Shown: positions 23,918 to 36,330 of the stretch, piece by piece
Numbering within the stretch: the stretch's first letter is position 1
Layout: every line of letters begins with the position of its first letter
Assembly (NCBI GenBank): GCA_007922305.1
Contig: ML677326.1
Coordinates: 50,376,460 to 50,440,459, forward strand
Direction: 5' to 3'
Length of the DNA: 64,000 nucleotides
From: Dermatemys mawii
Lineage: Eukaryota; Chordata; Testudines; Dermatemydidae
Program-made: the position numbers and the translations under genes
Notes under the pieces: generated by a model
Told to the model about the DNA's origin: nothing
Seen by the model: only the letters and a program-made list of their open reading frames with translations
Databases searched by the model: none

Positions 23918-24580
23918 TGTGACAAAGCTCCAAGTTTGTACTCGTGGGTCCTGCGCTTCCTGGCAGATTTAGGGGCCTCAGAAACTCACCTAGGCCCCAG
24001 AGTGACCTCCCTTTCTCAGTATAATTGGCAAGAGTCACCACCTAGTGAGTTACCTTCATCACAGGCCAGTATGGAAGGTGGAAAGAGCAGGGGGGAGCCC
24101 GGGCCCGCCCTCTACTCCGGGCTCCAGCCCAGGGACCCTAATAGTATCAGCTAAGATGGATGACCTTTTATCCACAAAACACAATACAATTCCCTGGGCT
24201 ACTTCCCCACAGCAGTCCCTGCTTCTTCAAACTCCACTTCACCCTTACCTCAGGGCCTCCTTCCTTCTGGATGATATGTTGTCCACCACTCAGTCTCACC
24301 AACAGCACAACCTCCTTCCACAGCTCCTGACACCCACAGCCACTTGACTAACTGGGAGGTTTTTATCTGGATTCAGCCAGTCCCTGATTGGCTTCAGGTG
24401 TCCCAATTAGACTAGCTGTTTCTACTCCTTTCTAGAAGGTTCTTAATTGGCCCCAGGTGTCTTGATTGGTCTGGAGTAGCCTTTGTTTGGCTATCCAGGG
24501 AACAGGGACCTGCACATCCTGAGACTAATATACCTGCCTTCCAGCACTCTCCTATACCCTTCTGGTCTGACTCCATCACA
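23918..24580. mobile_element. 660-bp TG...CA element, copy 2
   Basis: It starts TGTGACAAAG, ends CCATCACA and is flanked by GTAT on both sides (23914-23917 and 24581-24584). Read side by side with 3680-4340 it differs by scattered substitutions and small indels only. The different flanks show separate integration rather than a segmental duplication. Termini and 4-bp duplication favour a solo LTR. Confidence 0.8.
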
Positions 24581-24584
24581 GTAT

Positions 24585-27200
24585 ATTTAGAAAAAACACA
24601 GAATTTAAAACAAACTGCAACTTATTAAGCAAACCTTGTCTAGAAGACTTTCAGCTCTTCTTTAGATCTTTAAGAAAAACAAATAAGACATCAGTATTCA
24701 TAAAGGTGCAAGTTTAACTAAAGTAAAACTTGTACCCTGTAAATATCCAAGGTATGTCAGTCTTTTTCTTTGCTGATGAAAAGAAAACGTAAAATAAAAA
24801 TCTCTGGATGGAGATGAAATCCAGAGGTAAGAGGGAAAGGTGAAGGACTACCTTAAGTGTATGCTCTCACCTGCCCACAGAGATGACTGTGATCTTAAAA
24901 GACACTTTGATCAAAAGAAAATACAACTATGTCACTGTAAAGCCACATTTTCACTGTTCGTGTGATTGCTGCACTGTATATAATCATATAATCTTTGAGT
25001 ATTACATATGTAATTTCTCAGATAATTTTAAGCAATAAAGGATATTACCTTATTACAGAAACTGTACTGAGATTGTAAACAGAAATTCAAAAAGTAAATT
25101 GCCAAGCCTTCAGAAGACACCTTTGGAGTGGTAATGAAAGAACAATATTGGGCTGGGGCTCGATATTTGAGGCTGTTCTGAGAACTCTATCAGCATGGGA
25201 TGTTGTCATTCTTCCTGTCCCCCTTGTAAGAATGCCTCCCATAAAATATGGGGTTTAGTAATGATCATGGTACATATCTCAGTGAATGCAGGCCTGAATC
25301 CCTCATACAGCACACAGAAGCTGTTTCTGTGCATTCCAAAAAGGTAGTTTTCAGACTGAGAAATACTCTGCAAAACTCCAAGCAAGGCAGTAAACTTCTT
25401 GCTGACTGGCTAAAAGGATACGTTTTTTTCTTATTAAAAGACAATAGTGAATGAATGACTAAACTGATCCTTTAATACTTAATGATTACTTTTATATTTA
25501 AAATAAATATACAGATAGTGGAGAGATTAAGCAACTAATCCAGTCAATTCTTTTGATAGGAAACAAGACTAATATAAAGCGAATGGGAAGGGAAAATTTT
25601 CAAGATCTACTCAAGCAACATGAGTCAAAAGAACTTAAAAAGGCCACAGAGACTCAGAACTCAAGTCAAATAAATGTAAATAAGAAAAACAGTTACTAAA
25701 ACAGAGATAAATGTTTTATACATTTGTTTAATCCTGCTTGTCTTTATCCAAACATTGTATGCTGGAGAACAAGGGTGCAATTATACTGCTATATAAATGG
25801 ACTTTGCAAGAAGAGACTGCAGTATTAAGAACATGGAGCTGTACAGAGCTACCCAAGCAGGTTACACGCTACTCAACAGAGAGGCACCATGAAAGACAAA
25901 GAAAAAAATTACTTACTACTGCTCAAGAATATATCTGTATATACCTGTAACAGCTGGAAGGCTAAACTACTCTCTATTGCACCTCCAGAGGTAGAAGTTC
26001 TGGCTGGCAGATTGAAAAGCCATGACCACACTCTGGTCAAATCTGGAATTATTCTGGAAATTGCAGAGAAACGTTCACAGCTCAACTGCTGTGGACTGGG
26101 GGTAAAAAGCCATGATCAAAGGGAAAAAACAAAAAGCAAATACATATGCCAGGGCACAGCCATATAAGAGAAAACATGGATTTGTGCTTTGTACTGCATT
26201 TTCCAATTCTCTTGAGGCAAAAGTTCCCTAGAGAGTAGTGGAGACTATGGTTCAATTTAGCTTGTGATTCAAGAGTCAATTTAGATCCTATGCTTATCAG
26301 AGGATTTTATGTAATGTGATTTTCTTACTAAGTGTTTCACTAAACACTGAACTACAACATTTGGAAAATTTGAGTAGGGGGCATTCTCTTAATAACCAGC
26401 AGGAAAATTATGTACATAACTGATCACAAACTTTGTCCTGTGAGAAAAAACAGGATGTGCTCATGCAACTAAAGACTGTCTCGAAATGCAGATGTAAGGC
26501 TGCAGAGACACTCATAATTCTGGCATTTTCCAAATTTTTGAAGGTTTGACTTTGCAACCTTAATCATGTTCTTCTAATTAAGTTGTTTTGTGTGTAAAGT
26601 CAAACAATCTTGTTTCTGCCTTCTTGGATAGACAATATAGAAGAACACTGAAAAATCCTCTAATGTGACTGTCAAGTAGAACTGTGTCATTTGTCACAGA
26701 AGACAAAACTAAGTAATGGTTCTTTGGCTCAGCAATTCAAGTGATCACAGTCCAATAGATATTTCTTTGTTCAGGATCTATGCAAATATAGTCTGAGATT
26801 TTTTCCTTCCATTCATATAGCAGGACTTTCCACAGTCAATACTAAGAAGATCACCATTTAAAAACACAGATTTGTTTTGGCAATGGAGCTATTTGCAATA
26901 AATGTGAGAAACAGCCCCCTGGTAATGGGCATCAAAATGCCTCCTGGATTAGAATACTAGAATCCTCCTGGATTAGAATATTAAAGAGCTTTGTATGCTA
27001 ACCATATGTCCAACATTCAGAAGCCTAATTAAAAATTACATATCATTTGACTAGGTGTCAGACTTCAAAATAAATTATGGTAAATCTGAAACTTTTGGAA
27101 TTAATATTTACTAATGGGTCAAAATAAACTGTTGCCAGTTATATACATTGAAATTGGTAAAGGAATATTTAAAAAATTAGGAATAAATATTGTAGAGAAA
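24585..27200. other. Unrecognised AT-rich DNA
   Basis: No gene or repeat family is recognised. A short tandem duplication of CCTCCTGGATTAGAATA occurs at 26940-26956 and 26964-26980. Confidence 0.4.
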
Positions 27201-28190
27201 CATACAAATCTTATAAAGGCAAATGACCCTCCAGTGTAGAATAAAATAATAAAAGACTTGGAGGAGTAGAACAAATATGAAATTTCTTGGCTAGGTAGAG
27301 TAGACTTGGTAAAGATGAATATCCTCCTAGAGCTAATATTTTTGTTTCAGTGCATCCCTGTTGGTATTGCTGACACAACATTAAAAACATGGCAGGATGC
27401 ACTATTAAAATTCATATGGTAACATAAAAGACAAAGAGTGAGTTCTGAAGTTCTGTATAAACTTGGGGTGGACTAGCTTTCCCTAATTTGACTTATCATC
27501 ATGCATTGCATTTTTTAAAATAATCCTTTCATCCAGACCATTTTATCAGCTTTGGACATTTATTTTATTTTATTTTTAATTCCTAAAGCCCTCTCCCTTA
27601 GCTACTTCCATTAATGATGAGGAATTTATCCCTAGAAAATATCAAAGTGACTATTGTTGTAGATAAGATCTGAGATTACTCCAATAACAACCCAGATGAA
27701 AAGATAGGAGAGAGATTTGGACAAATAAATTGATCTGAATGAGTGGGTTTCTATATGGGAAAGGAGATACCCTCAATATGCATAGCTCAAAGAATATTTT
27801 TATATAAATTATTGTATTGATGGCATCTGACTCCAGTTAAAATTCATTATATTTTTGCTTACTAGAGAGCTGCTCTGTTAGACATGTTGCCGGGAAAGAG
27901 GAACATATTTGCACATGTGGTGATTGTGTTCAGGAATTGGATAGTTCTGGGAGGAAATTACTAAAGATATTTATTTTATGACAACATGCTGGCTTCCTAG
28001 GGAACCTCTATCCTGCTTACTTAATGCTCCCATAATGGATCTACATTTTAAACAGAATGACAAATTAATTTCTTTTTGATGGTTATCAGATAGACTTTGT
28101 ACTGTACATTGGAAAAATGTGATTCCTGTTTCTATGCAACTGTAGTATAGTAAAATATGGAATGTCTTTGCAATGGAAAAGCTTTCACAC
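27200..28190 (+). pseudogene. L1/Tx1-like LINE ORF2 relic
   Basis: In plus-strand frames interrupted by stops and shifts, 27290-27490 reads LGRVDLVKMNILLEL, then LKTWQDALLKFIW, then (shifted) TWGGLAFPNLTYHHA. The order G-R-x-x-x-x-K-M-N, F-I-W and G-G-L-x-x-P-N-L-x-x-Y is the signature downstream of the reverse transcriptase domain in L1-clade ORF2. A weaker cysteine/histidine-rich continuation may extend to about 28190. It is an old, heavily mutated fragment with no functional ORF. Confidence 0.6.
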
Positions 28191-28194
28191 CAAG

Positions 28195-28455
28195 TATATG
28201 TGATGTGACCAATCGGTATCGCACCAATGTGATGTGGCTGTGCAAAAGGCTAATATAATACAAGAATGCATTAGGAAAGGTATTTCAAGTAGAGGTAGGG
28301 AAATGTTGCTATTATGCAAAGCACTGGTGAGATCTCATCTGGAATGCTGTGTGAAATTCTGGTGTCTCACGTTTAAGAAAAATGAATTCAAAATGGAATA
28401 GGTACAGAGGTCTACTAGGATGATCAGAGGAATGGAGAACTACCTTAGAAGAGGA
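28195..28455 (+). pseudogene. CR1-type LINE reverse-transcriptase C-terminal relic (plus strand)
   Basis: Plus-strand reading at 28260-28440 gives phrases such as CIRKGISSRGREMLLL and ALVRSHLECCVKFW. These correspond to the C-terminal portion of CR1 ORF2, the 'R.HLEYC.QFW' region. It breaks off where a CR1 fragment in the opposite orientation begins. Confidence 0.7.
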
Positions 28456-29470
28456 GACATAAGAATATAAGAATGGCCATACTATGTCAAAACAATGGTC
28501 CATCTAGCCCAGTATCCTGTCTTCTGAGAGTGGCCAATGCCAAATGGTTCAGAGAGAATGAACAGACCAGGGCATGATCCATCCCGTCATCCAGTCCCAG
28601 CATCTGGCAGTCTGACTCTGGGACCCAGAGCATGGTGTTGTATCCCTCACCATACTGGCTAACAGCCATGAATATATCTAATTCATATTCATACCCATCT
28701 AACCTATCATACATGAATTTATCTAAATCTTTTTTTGAACCCAGTTATAGGGCTTGCCTTCACTATTGGGTTAAGTCGAACTAAGTTACTGCGTGAATAA
28801 TGTAGCTAAGTAGTGTAACTTAGGTTGACTTACCCCAGTGTCTTCATGGCACTAAACTGATGGCATAGTGCTCTCCAGTTGATTTATCTACTCTTCTCGT
28901 AGAGCTGAGGTTGACAAAAAAGTACTCCGCTGTCGATTTAGTAAGGCTTCACTAGACCTGCTAAATCAACCCCTGCTGCATAGTGAAGACCAGCCCATAA
29001 TTTTGGCCTTCACAACATCCCCTGGCAACAAGCTCCACAGGGTTGACTTTGTGTTGTGTGAAGTAGTACTTCCTTTAGTTTGTTTTAAACCTGTTGCCTA
29101 TTAATTTCATTGAGTAACCCCAGGTTTTTGTGTCACGTGACCAGGTAAATAATACTTACTTTCTCCACACCATTCATTATTTTATAGATCTTTCTCATGT
29201 TCCCCATTAGTTGTCTCTTTTCCAAGCTGAACAGTCCCAGTCTTTTTAATCTCTCCTCAGATGGACACAGCTCTATATCTCTAACTGCTTTTGTTGCCCT
29301 TCTTTGTATCCTTTCAATTTCTAACACATTTTATTTGAGATGGGGGGGAAAGACCAGAACTGCATATATTATACAATGTGTGGACATAACAGGGCTTTAT
29401 GTAGAGGTATTATGATATTTCCTGCATTGTGAATTATGATCTTTTCTAGTCTTAAAGTCTATGCACAAGA
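28456..29470 (-). pseudogene. CR1 LINE 3' fragment (minus strand), split by a MITE
   Basis: The left edge ATAAGAATGGCCATACT ... GTCCATCTAGCCCAGTATCCT is the usual CR1 3' region as read on the plus strand. On the minus strand the frame at 29133-29327 reads ERIQRRATKAVRDIEL and LGLFSLEKRQLMGN, the C-terminal tail of CR1 ORF2. A separate inverted-repeat element (28750-28996) interrupts the 3' region. The fragment is 5'-truncated, as is usual for CR1. Confidence 0.8.
28750..28996. mobile_element. MITE inserted in the CR1 fragment
   Basis: The left end GGGCTTGCCTTCACTAT and the right end, read in reverse complement, GGGCTGGTCTTCACTAT form a 17-bp inverted repeat with two mismatches. ATA lies on both sides, suggesting a 3-bp target duplication as in Harbinger-like elements. 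Removing the element and one ATA gives continuous CR1 sequence, which fixes the insertion site and order. Confidence 0.75.
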
Positions 29471-29831
29471 AAAGTGCCAAAAAGGTATTAGGTATCTAGA
29501 AATTTGGTAATCTTTTTTAGGCTATGGAAAGGAGGAAGGCAGCAAGTCTGAATCTTTAGCCAGGTTCTTTGAATATTAACATGAGATTGAATAAGTAATA
29601 AGGAATGTGCGTCGTACATTAATGCTAATAAAAAGTTTTTAAAAAGCAACACTTTTCTGACCCAAAAAATAGAACCAGGACCAAAAGCAAATCCTGGCTC
29701 TACTGGAGTGATTTTTCTGATAATGTAAACTAAGTACCATATGCTGGTTCAGATTCAGTACAAGTAGCATGATCACGTGCCCATGAAAATAGGACATAGG
29801 CAGTGCTACTTGTAATAGATTATCATAGCAG
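29471..29831. other. Unrecognised DNA
   Basis: Nothing is recognised between the CR1 fragment and the following MITE. Confidence 0.35.
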
Positions 29832-30044
29832 TATAGGGAGTCTTTGGACTTACAATGCAATTTGTTCCTTACAACTACGTCATAAATCAGAATGTCGAAA
29901 CTTGGAACTGTAATCTACTCCATTGTGGGACAGAGTCATAAACTCAAAACCTATAGTCATAAGTCGAATCAGGGTGTCACTGTAGAAGCATCATAAGTGC
30001 CGTTCATCGTAACTCGAATGTTGTAAAGTTGAGGACTGTCTGTA
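29832..30044. mobile_element. MITE with 'GTC(C/T)T-acttacaa' inverted termini
   Basis: The left end TATAGGGAGTCTTTGGACTT and the reverse-complemented right end TACAGACAGTCCTCAACTTT are imperfect inverted repeats with TA at the outer edges. Several internal CATAA/TTCGA blocks mirror each other. A mariner-like or Harbinger-like short element is likely. The minus-strand 116-codon frame across this region is a by-product. Confidence 0.55.
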
Positions 30045-30215
30045 ATGCTAACATCCCCACTATCAGGATCTCTCAAAGAATCCCTTCTACTATAGTAGTC
30101 TTCAAAACATTCTTCCACTGCATGCAGGAAGGAAGAAGGTGGGAAAATATCCTTGGCTGAGGCAGAAAGAGTGGGCACCATTTTCCCCTTGTCCTTATTT
30201 GTTGCAAAAACTTTC

Positions 30216-30281
30216 CTTGATCCTGCACCATTTAAGTCACTGGGACTTTTCCCACTGCACTGTATGGAAGCAGGATAAGAT
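30216..30281. repeat. Old 'gatcctgca' inverted-repeat relic
   Basis: TTGATCCTGCACCATTTAAG ... GGAAGCAGGATAAG are inward-facing partial inverted repeats of the old amniote family also seen at 7836, 34369 and 61201. Confidence 0.4.
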
Positions 30282-30319
30282 CTGAAGTACAGATAACCAT
30301 GGCAATCTGACATTGTCAC

Positions 30320-31152
30320 ATTATGATAGGTAAATTAGAGAAATGTGAATTTTACGGAACTACAAGCTGAAAGCATATTTGGATAAACCACAGACAGATT
30401 AGTAATTAACTATTCAGTTTCAAGTTGAGAGGAAACATTTCATGGAGCTCCACAGGGAGCAGTTCTGCAACCAATATTCAATATTTATTCTTCATTAACA
30501 AGCTAGTGGATGCTATGCTGATCAAGTTCACAGACAATATATAGCTGAGCGTGATCACAAATGCTTCAAAGAACAGAATTAAAATAAAGAATGATCTTGA
30601 GAAATGGACTGAAATCAACAGAATGTGATTCAATAGAAACAAAGTTAAACACTAGAGTAAACAGTACCATAAAGAAGTGTTTGGCCACAATAGTAGCTAA
30701 TAAGCAATACTCTATGCCAAAAAATAATTGCAGAACTTGTGATTGAATAGGGTGGGTTATTTGGGGCTAACACTAAAAGCCCTAACTATGATATTCGTTT
30801 ACAGTTTGCACATCTCTCAACTTTTACAATAAAATATAGTCCGATGAAAAGAAAATATCTGGAAAACATTAAGCTTTTTTAAAGAAACACTAAGGGATAG
30901 AAAAAGGGAAAATAATCAAATAACTTCATTACTCAGCTGAGACAAAATCAAAAACAGACTCACTGGAAAATGAGGCTTCATATCAGGAAAATCTTTCTAT
31001 CTATAAGAGCAGTTTGACAATGGAACATTGGTTATAAAATCATGGATACTGGAGAAATTTTCAACATTGGAGATATCTAAGGGATAGTCTAAGAAAGGGG
31101 GGAATACAGGGAGATGATCTCTTCCACCTGTAAAGATGCTATGATTTTTTAT
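30320..31152 (+). pseudogene. CR1-type LINE reverse-transcriptase and 3' end relic (plus strand)
   Basis: At about 30526-30660 the plus strand reads IKFTDN, stop, then NRIKIKNDLEKWTEINRM. This is the region just after the RT catalytic motif in CR1 ('..FADDT.. DL..LEKW'). The catalytic Asp pair is already damaged, with FTDN at the expected place. The 3' portion (about 30980-31152), containing GGAGATATCTAAGGGATAGTC and GATGCTATGATTTTTTAT, matches the CR1 3' untranslated layout. The middle is diverged. Confidence 0.65.
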
Positions 31153-31154
31153 TT

Positions 31155-31335
31155 GTTTACACTGACGGTCCCCAAGCATGGCCACCCGCAGCTCCGAGTG
31201 GCCGTGGTTCACCGTTCCCAGCTACTGAGAGCTGCAGGCAGCCATGCCTGTGATTGGTCAAACTTTCTTGGGCCTGCCAGCGGATTACCCTGATAGGCTG
31301 TGTGTGGCCTGTAGGTTGCCCACCATTTGGTGATA
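31155..31335. repeat. GC-richer interspersed repeat
   Basis: GTCCCCAAGCATGGCCACC at the left and TTGCCCACCATTTGG at the right resemble a turtle repeat family of the form 'ggttgcccacc...'. No inverted ends are firmly matched. Confidence 0.4.
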
Positions 31336-32201
31336 TGACTTTCTCTAGCAATATATGCAGATATTTAATATTTTTACTCCAATCACTTTTATTCACATCT
31401 GAACCTGAACTATAAAAAAACAACAGACATATCATACTAACACAAAATTCAAGCTCCAATTTGCCAAAATAACTATATAAAGATAGAATACTAAACCTAC
31501 ACTCAGGTACCTGAAACTCCTGAGAGTTCAGCACCTTTGAAAAATCAAGATCCTTATTTAGGTGATTAAATATAAACTTTTGAGATTCATTTTGCTGACC
31601 CATCTAAAAAAAATATCTTAGTCCAAACCTTTTCACTGCAATTCTCTTGAGATTACATTACAATAAAACTTTAATTTGGTTTTATTTTGATTTACTGCTA
31701 CTGAAAAATTCAAGGGAAGTTCGATGAGTAAACATTATAGTTGAAATAGCATAATGGACAGACTCTGGCTAGCATCTTTCAATGTCAAAAAATATCTAAA
31801 AGAATATGGTCCAGATCCCGAGCTGTTGTAAATTGGGGTACAGAGCTACCTCAAGTATCATCAGATGGTGATTTGATCCTCAGTTTTTATGAAATCTTAT
31901 CTACAATAGCTGACATTTTAACTGCATAGACTTATGCTGATGGTACACATTAGTCCCAACAATGACAAATGCAGAAACTTCCTATCATATCACTGGTTTC
32001 AGGTAAAGATGAGTCAAATTTTAAGGTGGTATTATATCTTTTGAATTTTACTTTCTGTTAAGTAACTCATGTAATGTTCTGGTGAGAATAAACAGATGTA
32101 ACGCTTGTTGTTATTGGGACATAGAAAGTCAGGGCGGGAGGGCCCTAAGATACACATGGAGACTGCTTCTGCTCAGAAGAAGTAGTACCACAATTTGATA
32201 A
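31336..32201. other. Unrecognised AT-rich DNA
   Basis: No recognisable feature is seen. Confidence 0.4.
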
Positions 32202-32206
32202 CAGAC

Positions 32207-32909
32207 TGTAGCAAGTGCAACGACTCACCCCTGCGGCGCCTCCTGCTGGCCATCTAGGGAATAAGCTCTCCAGCTCCGGAGCGCCCTCTTCATGCTGATG
32301 TCCCACTTGCCGCTGGCCCTGTGTCCCTTCCAGACCCTGGTGCCCTCTTACCTGGCATGCTGCCCCTGGTAGTACCCCTTTACTCTCTTTGGGTCTTGCC
32401 TCCCAGAGGACCCCCAGCCCACTAGCCCCACCTTGCCTCAGTCAAGGGCTACTGCCAGTCATCATCAAGCCCCCACTCCCTGGGGCAGACTGCAGTGTAA
32501 GAGCCAGTCATCACAGGCAAGGGGGGTTTGAACTTGCTACCTTCTCTTGCAGCCCAGTACCTTTTAGGCCTTAGTATCTGGCCACCGCCTGGGAGGTTGC
32601 CAGGCCTGAGCTCCTTAGCTCAGCCTGCCCTTTCCCCAGCACTACTCCATCCTCTGTACCCTTTGCCTCAGGCAGCCCTTCCCTCTTAGAAGAGGGGGGG
32701 GGGGGGGGGGGGAGAGAGAGAGAGAGAGAGAGAGACTGTCCAGCTCCTGCTTCCCTGCCCTTTCATAAGGGCCAGCTGGGCCCTAATTGAGCCTGGCCCC
32801 AGCTGTGGCTGCCTTCCTAATCAGCCTAGGCTTTTCTCTCAGCCTGGGCCCTCTACAAGGGCTGGGTTTTAACCCTTTCAGGGCTGGAGTGGGTAACCAC
32901 CCTGCTACA
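32207..32909. mobile_element. GC-rich 703-bp element with 5-bp target duplication
   Basis: It starts TGTAGCA and ends TGCTACA, a 7-bp perfect terminal inverted repeat with TG...CA termini. CAGAC lies immediately outside both ends (32202-32206 and 32910-32914). The body is much richer in GC than its surroundings and includes a G-run followed by (GA)n at about 32693-32734. TG...CA with a 5-bp duplication is the hallmark of a solo LTR, although no AATAAA is obvious. A DNA transposon is the alternative. I recall the GGGTGGTTACCCACTCC-type end from turtle repeats. Confidence 0.7.
32693..32734. repeat. Poly-G / (GA)n simple repeat
   Basis: A run of G residues passes directly into a GA dinucleotide repeat inside the GC-rich element. 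Confidence 0.95.
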
Positions 32910-32914
32910 CAGAC

Positions 32915-35900
32915 CTATAGGGTGGTATTACACAGCCCTAGTATCAACCAAACACACACTTGCATAAAAACTGATACATATATTTCATTGATATGCACAG
33001 CAAATATTTTTCTTCTTTTCTATGGAAATACATTGAAATGAATTATGCATAATCCTCAAGTTCCCAAATATTTCTAAATATAGTCCCTTGGTGATTAAGA
33101 AATAAAAACTGAAAAGCATTATATACTATATAGGGGGAAAAGATTATATTCTTATGAAAGAAGGCTGAGATGATTCACTGCATCCTATTAATCTTGCTTC
33201 TTTTTACATCACTATGCTGTAATCTTTTCCCTTCTATATCAGTCTTCAGTTCCTGTAATGCATTGGGTTATAGACACCTCCAGCTGTTTCTTTTGCAACA
33301 TATTTTAATTTAAAATGAATAAAAGGCATTGTCCATATTATCTCTCTATACATTACACAGCAATATAGAGATAATTGTGAAGTCCTGATTCCAAGACTAA
33401 GGCTCTGCTCTTCTTTTCCCACACTCCCTGGGCTGTTCCATCTTGTTTAAACTTTGAAAAAGCAGAACCTTTCAACTGAAATATAGCTTTGGAATGATGT
33501 TTCTCCCTCCCCCCTTCAATTCTTCTTCACAGGAGTTTTTGAAACATTACATTATAATGTTGAATTCCTATCCCTCCAGTTTCAGCCACAAAATATCACC
33601 CCCACTGTAAGATTTATTTTTACTTTTGAAAAATGTAAATATGATCATTAGCTTGGCACATAAAATAAACTGGGGGAAAAAAAAGACCACTGTCCTGCTG
33701 TTTGCCAGAATGTTTAAAAACTGCTAAGGCTTCCTTTCTTCTCTTGCTTCCATGTAATGAGAAAAGACAAGAGATTAGAAGTCTCAGACATTTGGGTTTT
33801 TTCTCTTATTTGGAAGACAGATTGCATTTTTTGTATCAAAAACTGACAGAGTTAGAAAGCCTGTAAAATGGACTTCAATAAGTTTGAACAAAGTGACCAA
33901 TCTAAAGCTCACAGGGAAGGTAGACTGTAAACTTGTGATTGATCTTGCTCAGACTGGGGGAGAGGTCTCTTGCCGCTTTCAGCATACTGCTGAAAATGCA
34001 TAAACATAAATTGCCTGTGTTAGTGCTCAGGCAATTCCTTTTCAGTCACAATTTTGTGTTTTCTTCCTAATTTCACAAGGAATTAGGATGAATTATTCTG
34101 TTTGTTATTGTTAAAGACACAGATCAAATGATATTTGGGGCTTGTCTATAAAGTTCCCTTGAAGGGAGAAACGTGCAATAAAGTATACCTTTTAAACAAA
34201 GACTGACAAGGAACCTTCAAATATTGCTTGAAACATTAACAATAGACATCAAGAAAGTCAAAGAAGAGAGGCTCAGCAAACGTGTTCTTTTGTCCTTCAG
34301 AAAAACGAAGATTCACTTCACGGAAAAGACAAAACCATATTCTTAGATTAAAATCTCTTGTTGCAGGGCCTGATCCTAGTCCAACTGAAGTCAAAAGGAG
34401 ACTTTCATTCACTTTAAAAAGTGCAGGATCAAGTCAATTAATGCATGAGGCAGTGCTGAAGACATGTTCACATGTTGAATTTTATCTTATTTATAATACT
34501 TCAGCATTACATAAACAATCTACTACAGTATTTGCCTCCACACGATCCTTTTTTTTTTTTTTGGTATATGTTTTTGGACCTGAACACCACCTATTATTTA
34601 AGTCGAGATAGTAAAAGTAAGTATGAGATGATATTTCTGGGGCAAGCTTCACATATCTAGTCAAACTAGAATAAAACTCCCTGTATAAACAGCTTTTATA
34701 AATGTCATTGAAACTTAGATAAATACAGTAATACTATAGACTTCAGTGATTTCAAAAGGATCTAGTCATTCCAAGGCCATCTTCTCAAAATGACATGATG
34801 CATGATATTTCTGAAGCTGTGGGGGAAAAAAGGCATTGCCCGAGGAAGTAAAACAGAGTCACTTTTCACACAGGTATGCTATTTCATGACTGTCAGGTGG
34901 AAACTCTTCAGGATTAACGCTTTATAATTCTCATATGGCCGATGCTTTAGAACTTCAAAGTGCAGTAGAACATTTCAAATTTTCTTCGGCCCATGAGGAA
35001 AAATCTTTTCATTGAAAGTTGCTGTCAGTTGGAAACTTGCATTTAACACTATACAACGACTACACATTTTATGAAGATTAAAATTATGCAGAGATGTCCT
35101 GGTAAAGCACGTAGCCCACCATAGCACTGAATATTACACAGAGTTATTCTTTGTATCATTTTCTTTTCCAAGGGAAAACTCTCCTAAACTATTTTTTATT
35201 TTAAGATAGAGTAATCAGATATAAGGGTGTTTCCTTAGCCAATTAAGGCTAACCATACCCCTGACTGAAAAGATAAGCAATCTGTAGGTTTTATGAAGAA
35301 AATGACATACCATCAATATATGGTTCCTGGAGAACAGACTTACTACACTTTTAATTTGAAGTTTAACAGTGGTAAGTCATGAATATAGAATTTGCCTGTG
35401 TAAAAATACTCTGTTTGTTATAAAACTGGAACCATCCCTAGTTATCTAATACTTCAAGAAACAGTGTATTAGCACCCTCACTGAATCCGTGTGAAGCTGG
35501 CCCCCTTTGGCAAGTAAAAGAGCTCTTTGAACCATAGAACAGATGTAATGAAAATTGGTTCCATTAAATGCAGCTGACAAATTACAAACTGAAAAATTAA
35601 TCACCATACCATGACTCACGGGGGTTAGAATGAATCAAGGTGTGGTTGCCAGATGCTAACACTTTCTTAAAAAGTTTCAAAATAAAAACTGTAGTGTCTT
35701 ATAAACATTCACTAAAACAGCAACTATAATTCTACACAAGTATTAAAATTAAGCCAGTAAGAACAAGAAAATCCATTCATTCATTTTTAACTCAGACATT
35801 ATACAATGGAAGAATATTAATCTCAGAAGCGTATACGATCATACATATTACTGACATGCTTAGGCCCTGATCCTGCAGGCGGAACTCTGCACTCATACAG

Positions 35901-36330
35901 AGGCCACTGATTTGACTAGGGCTCTGTGTAAGCTTAGAGCTTTAGTGCTTGTGTACATGGGGAGATATTCTGGAATTTTTGATAAGATATTAACTATTTG
36001 GAAGTGGACTAAGCTAATTTGAAATAAACAACTCTTATTCCGAATAAGTGTGTCTATATATAAATTCAGAACCCACTTCATTCTGGATTAAATGTTCATA
36101 AGTAAACAAGCCTTTAAACTGAACACCATGAGCTACTGATGAATGGAAATCCTAATTTGTGATCACAATATTTTTGTTTGCTCTAATCCTATCTATTTAC
36201 TTTTTAACTGCAGCACACTCTTGCCAACAAAAGCAAGCATAAATGGACACAGAGGACAGACAAATCTGGTAGTATATGCGCTCCTTTGCCATTATAACTG
36301 ATCAGAAATAGAATGTCCATCCCATGGTAA
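32915..36330. other. Mostly unrecognised AT-rich DNA
   Basis: Two faint relics of the old 'ggcctgatcctgc' element are visible at 34369-34445 and 35865-35945. Otherwise no coding, RNA or repeat signal is recognised. The 109-codon frame at 34282 overlaps the first relic and ends in a T-rich run, so it is not taken as a gene. Confidence 0.4.

Noticed and set aside
29969..30319. 116-codon minus-strand frame
   Set aside because: Its C-terminal part is encoded by a MITE and the remainder by an old repeat relic.
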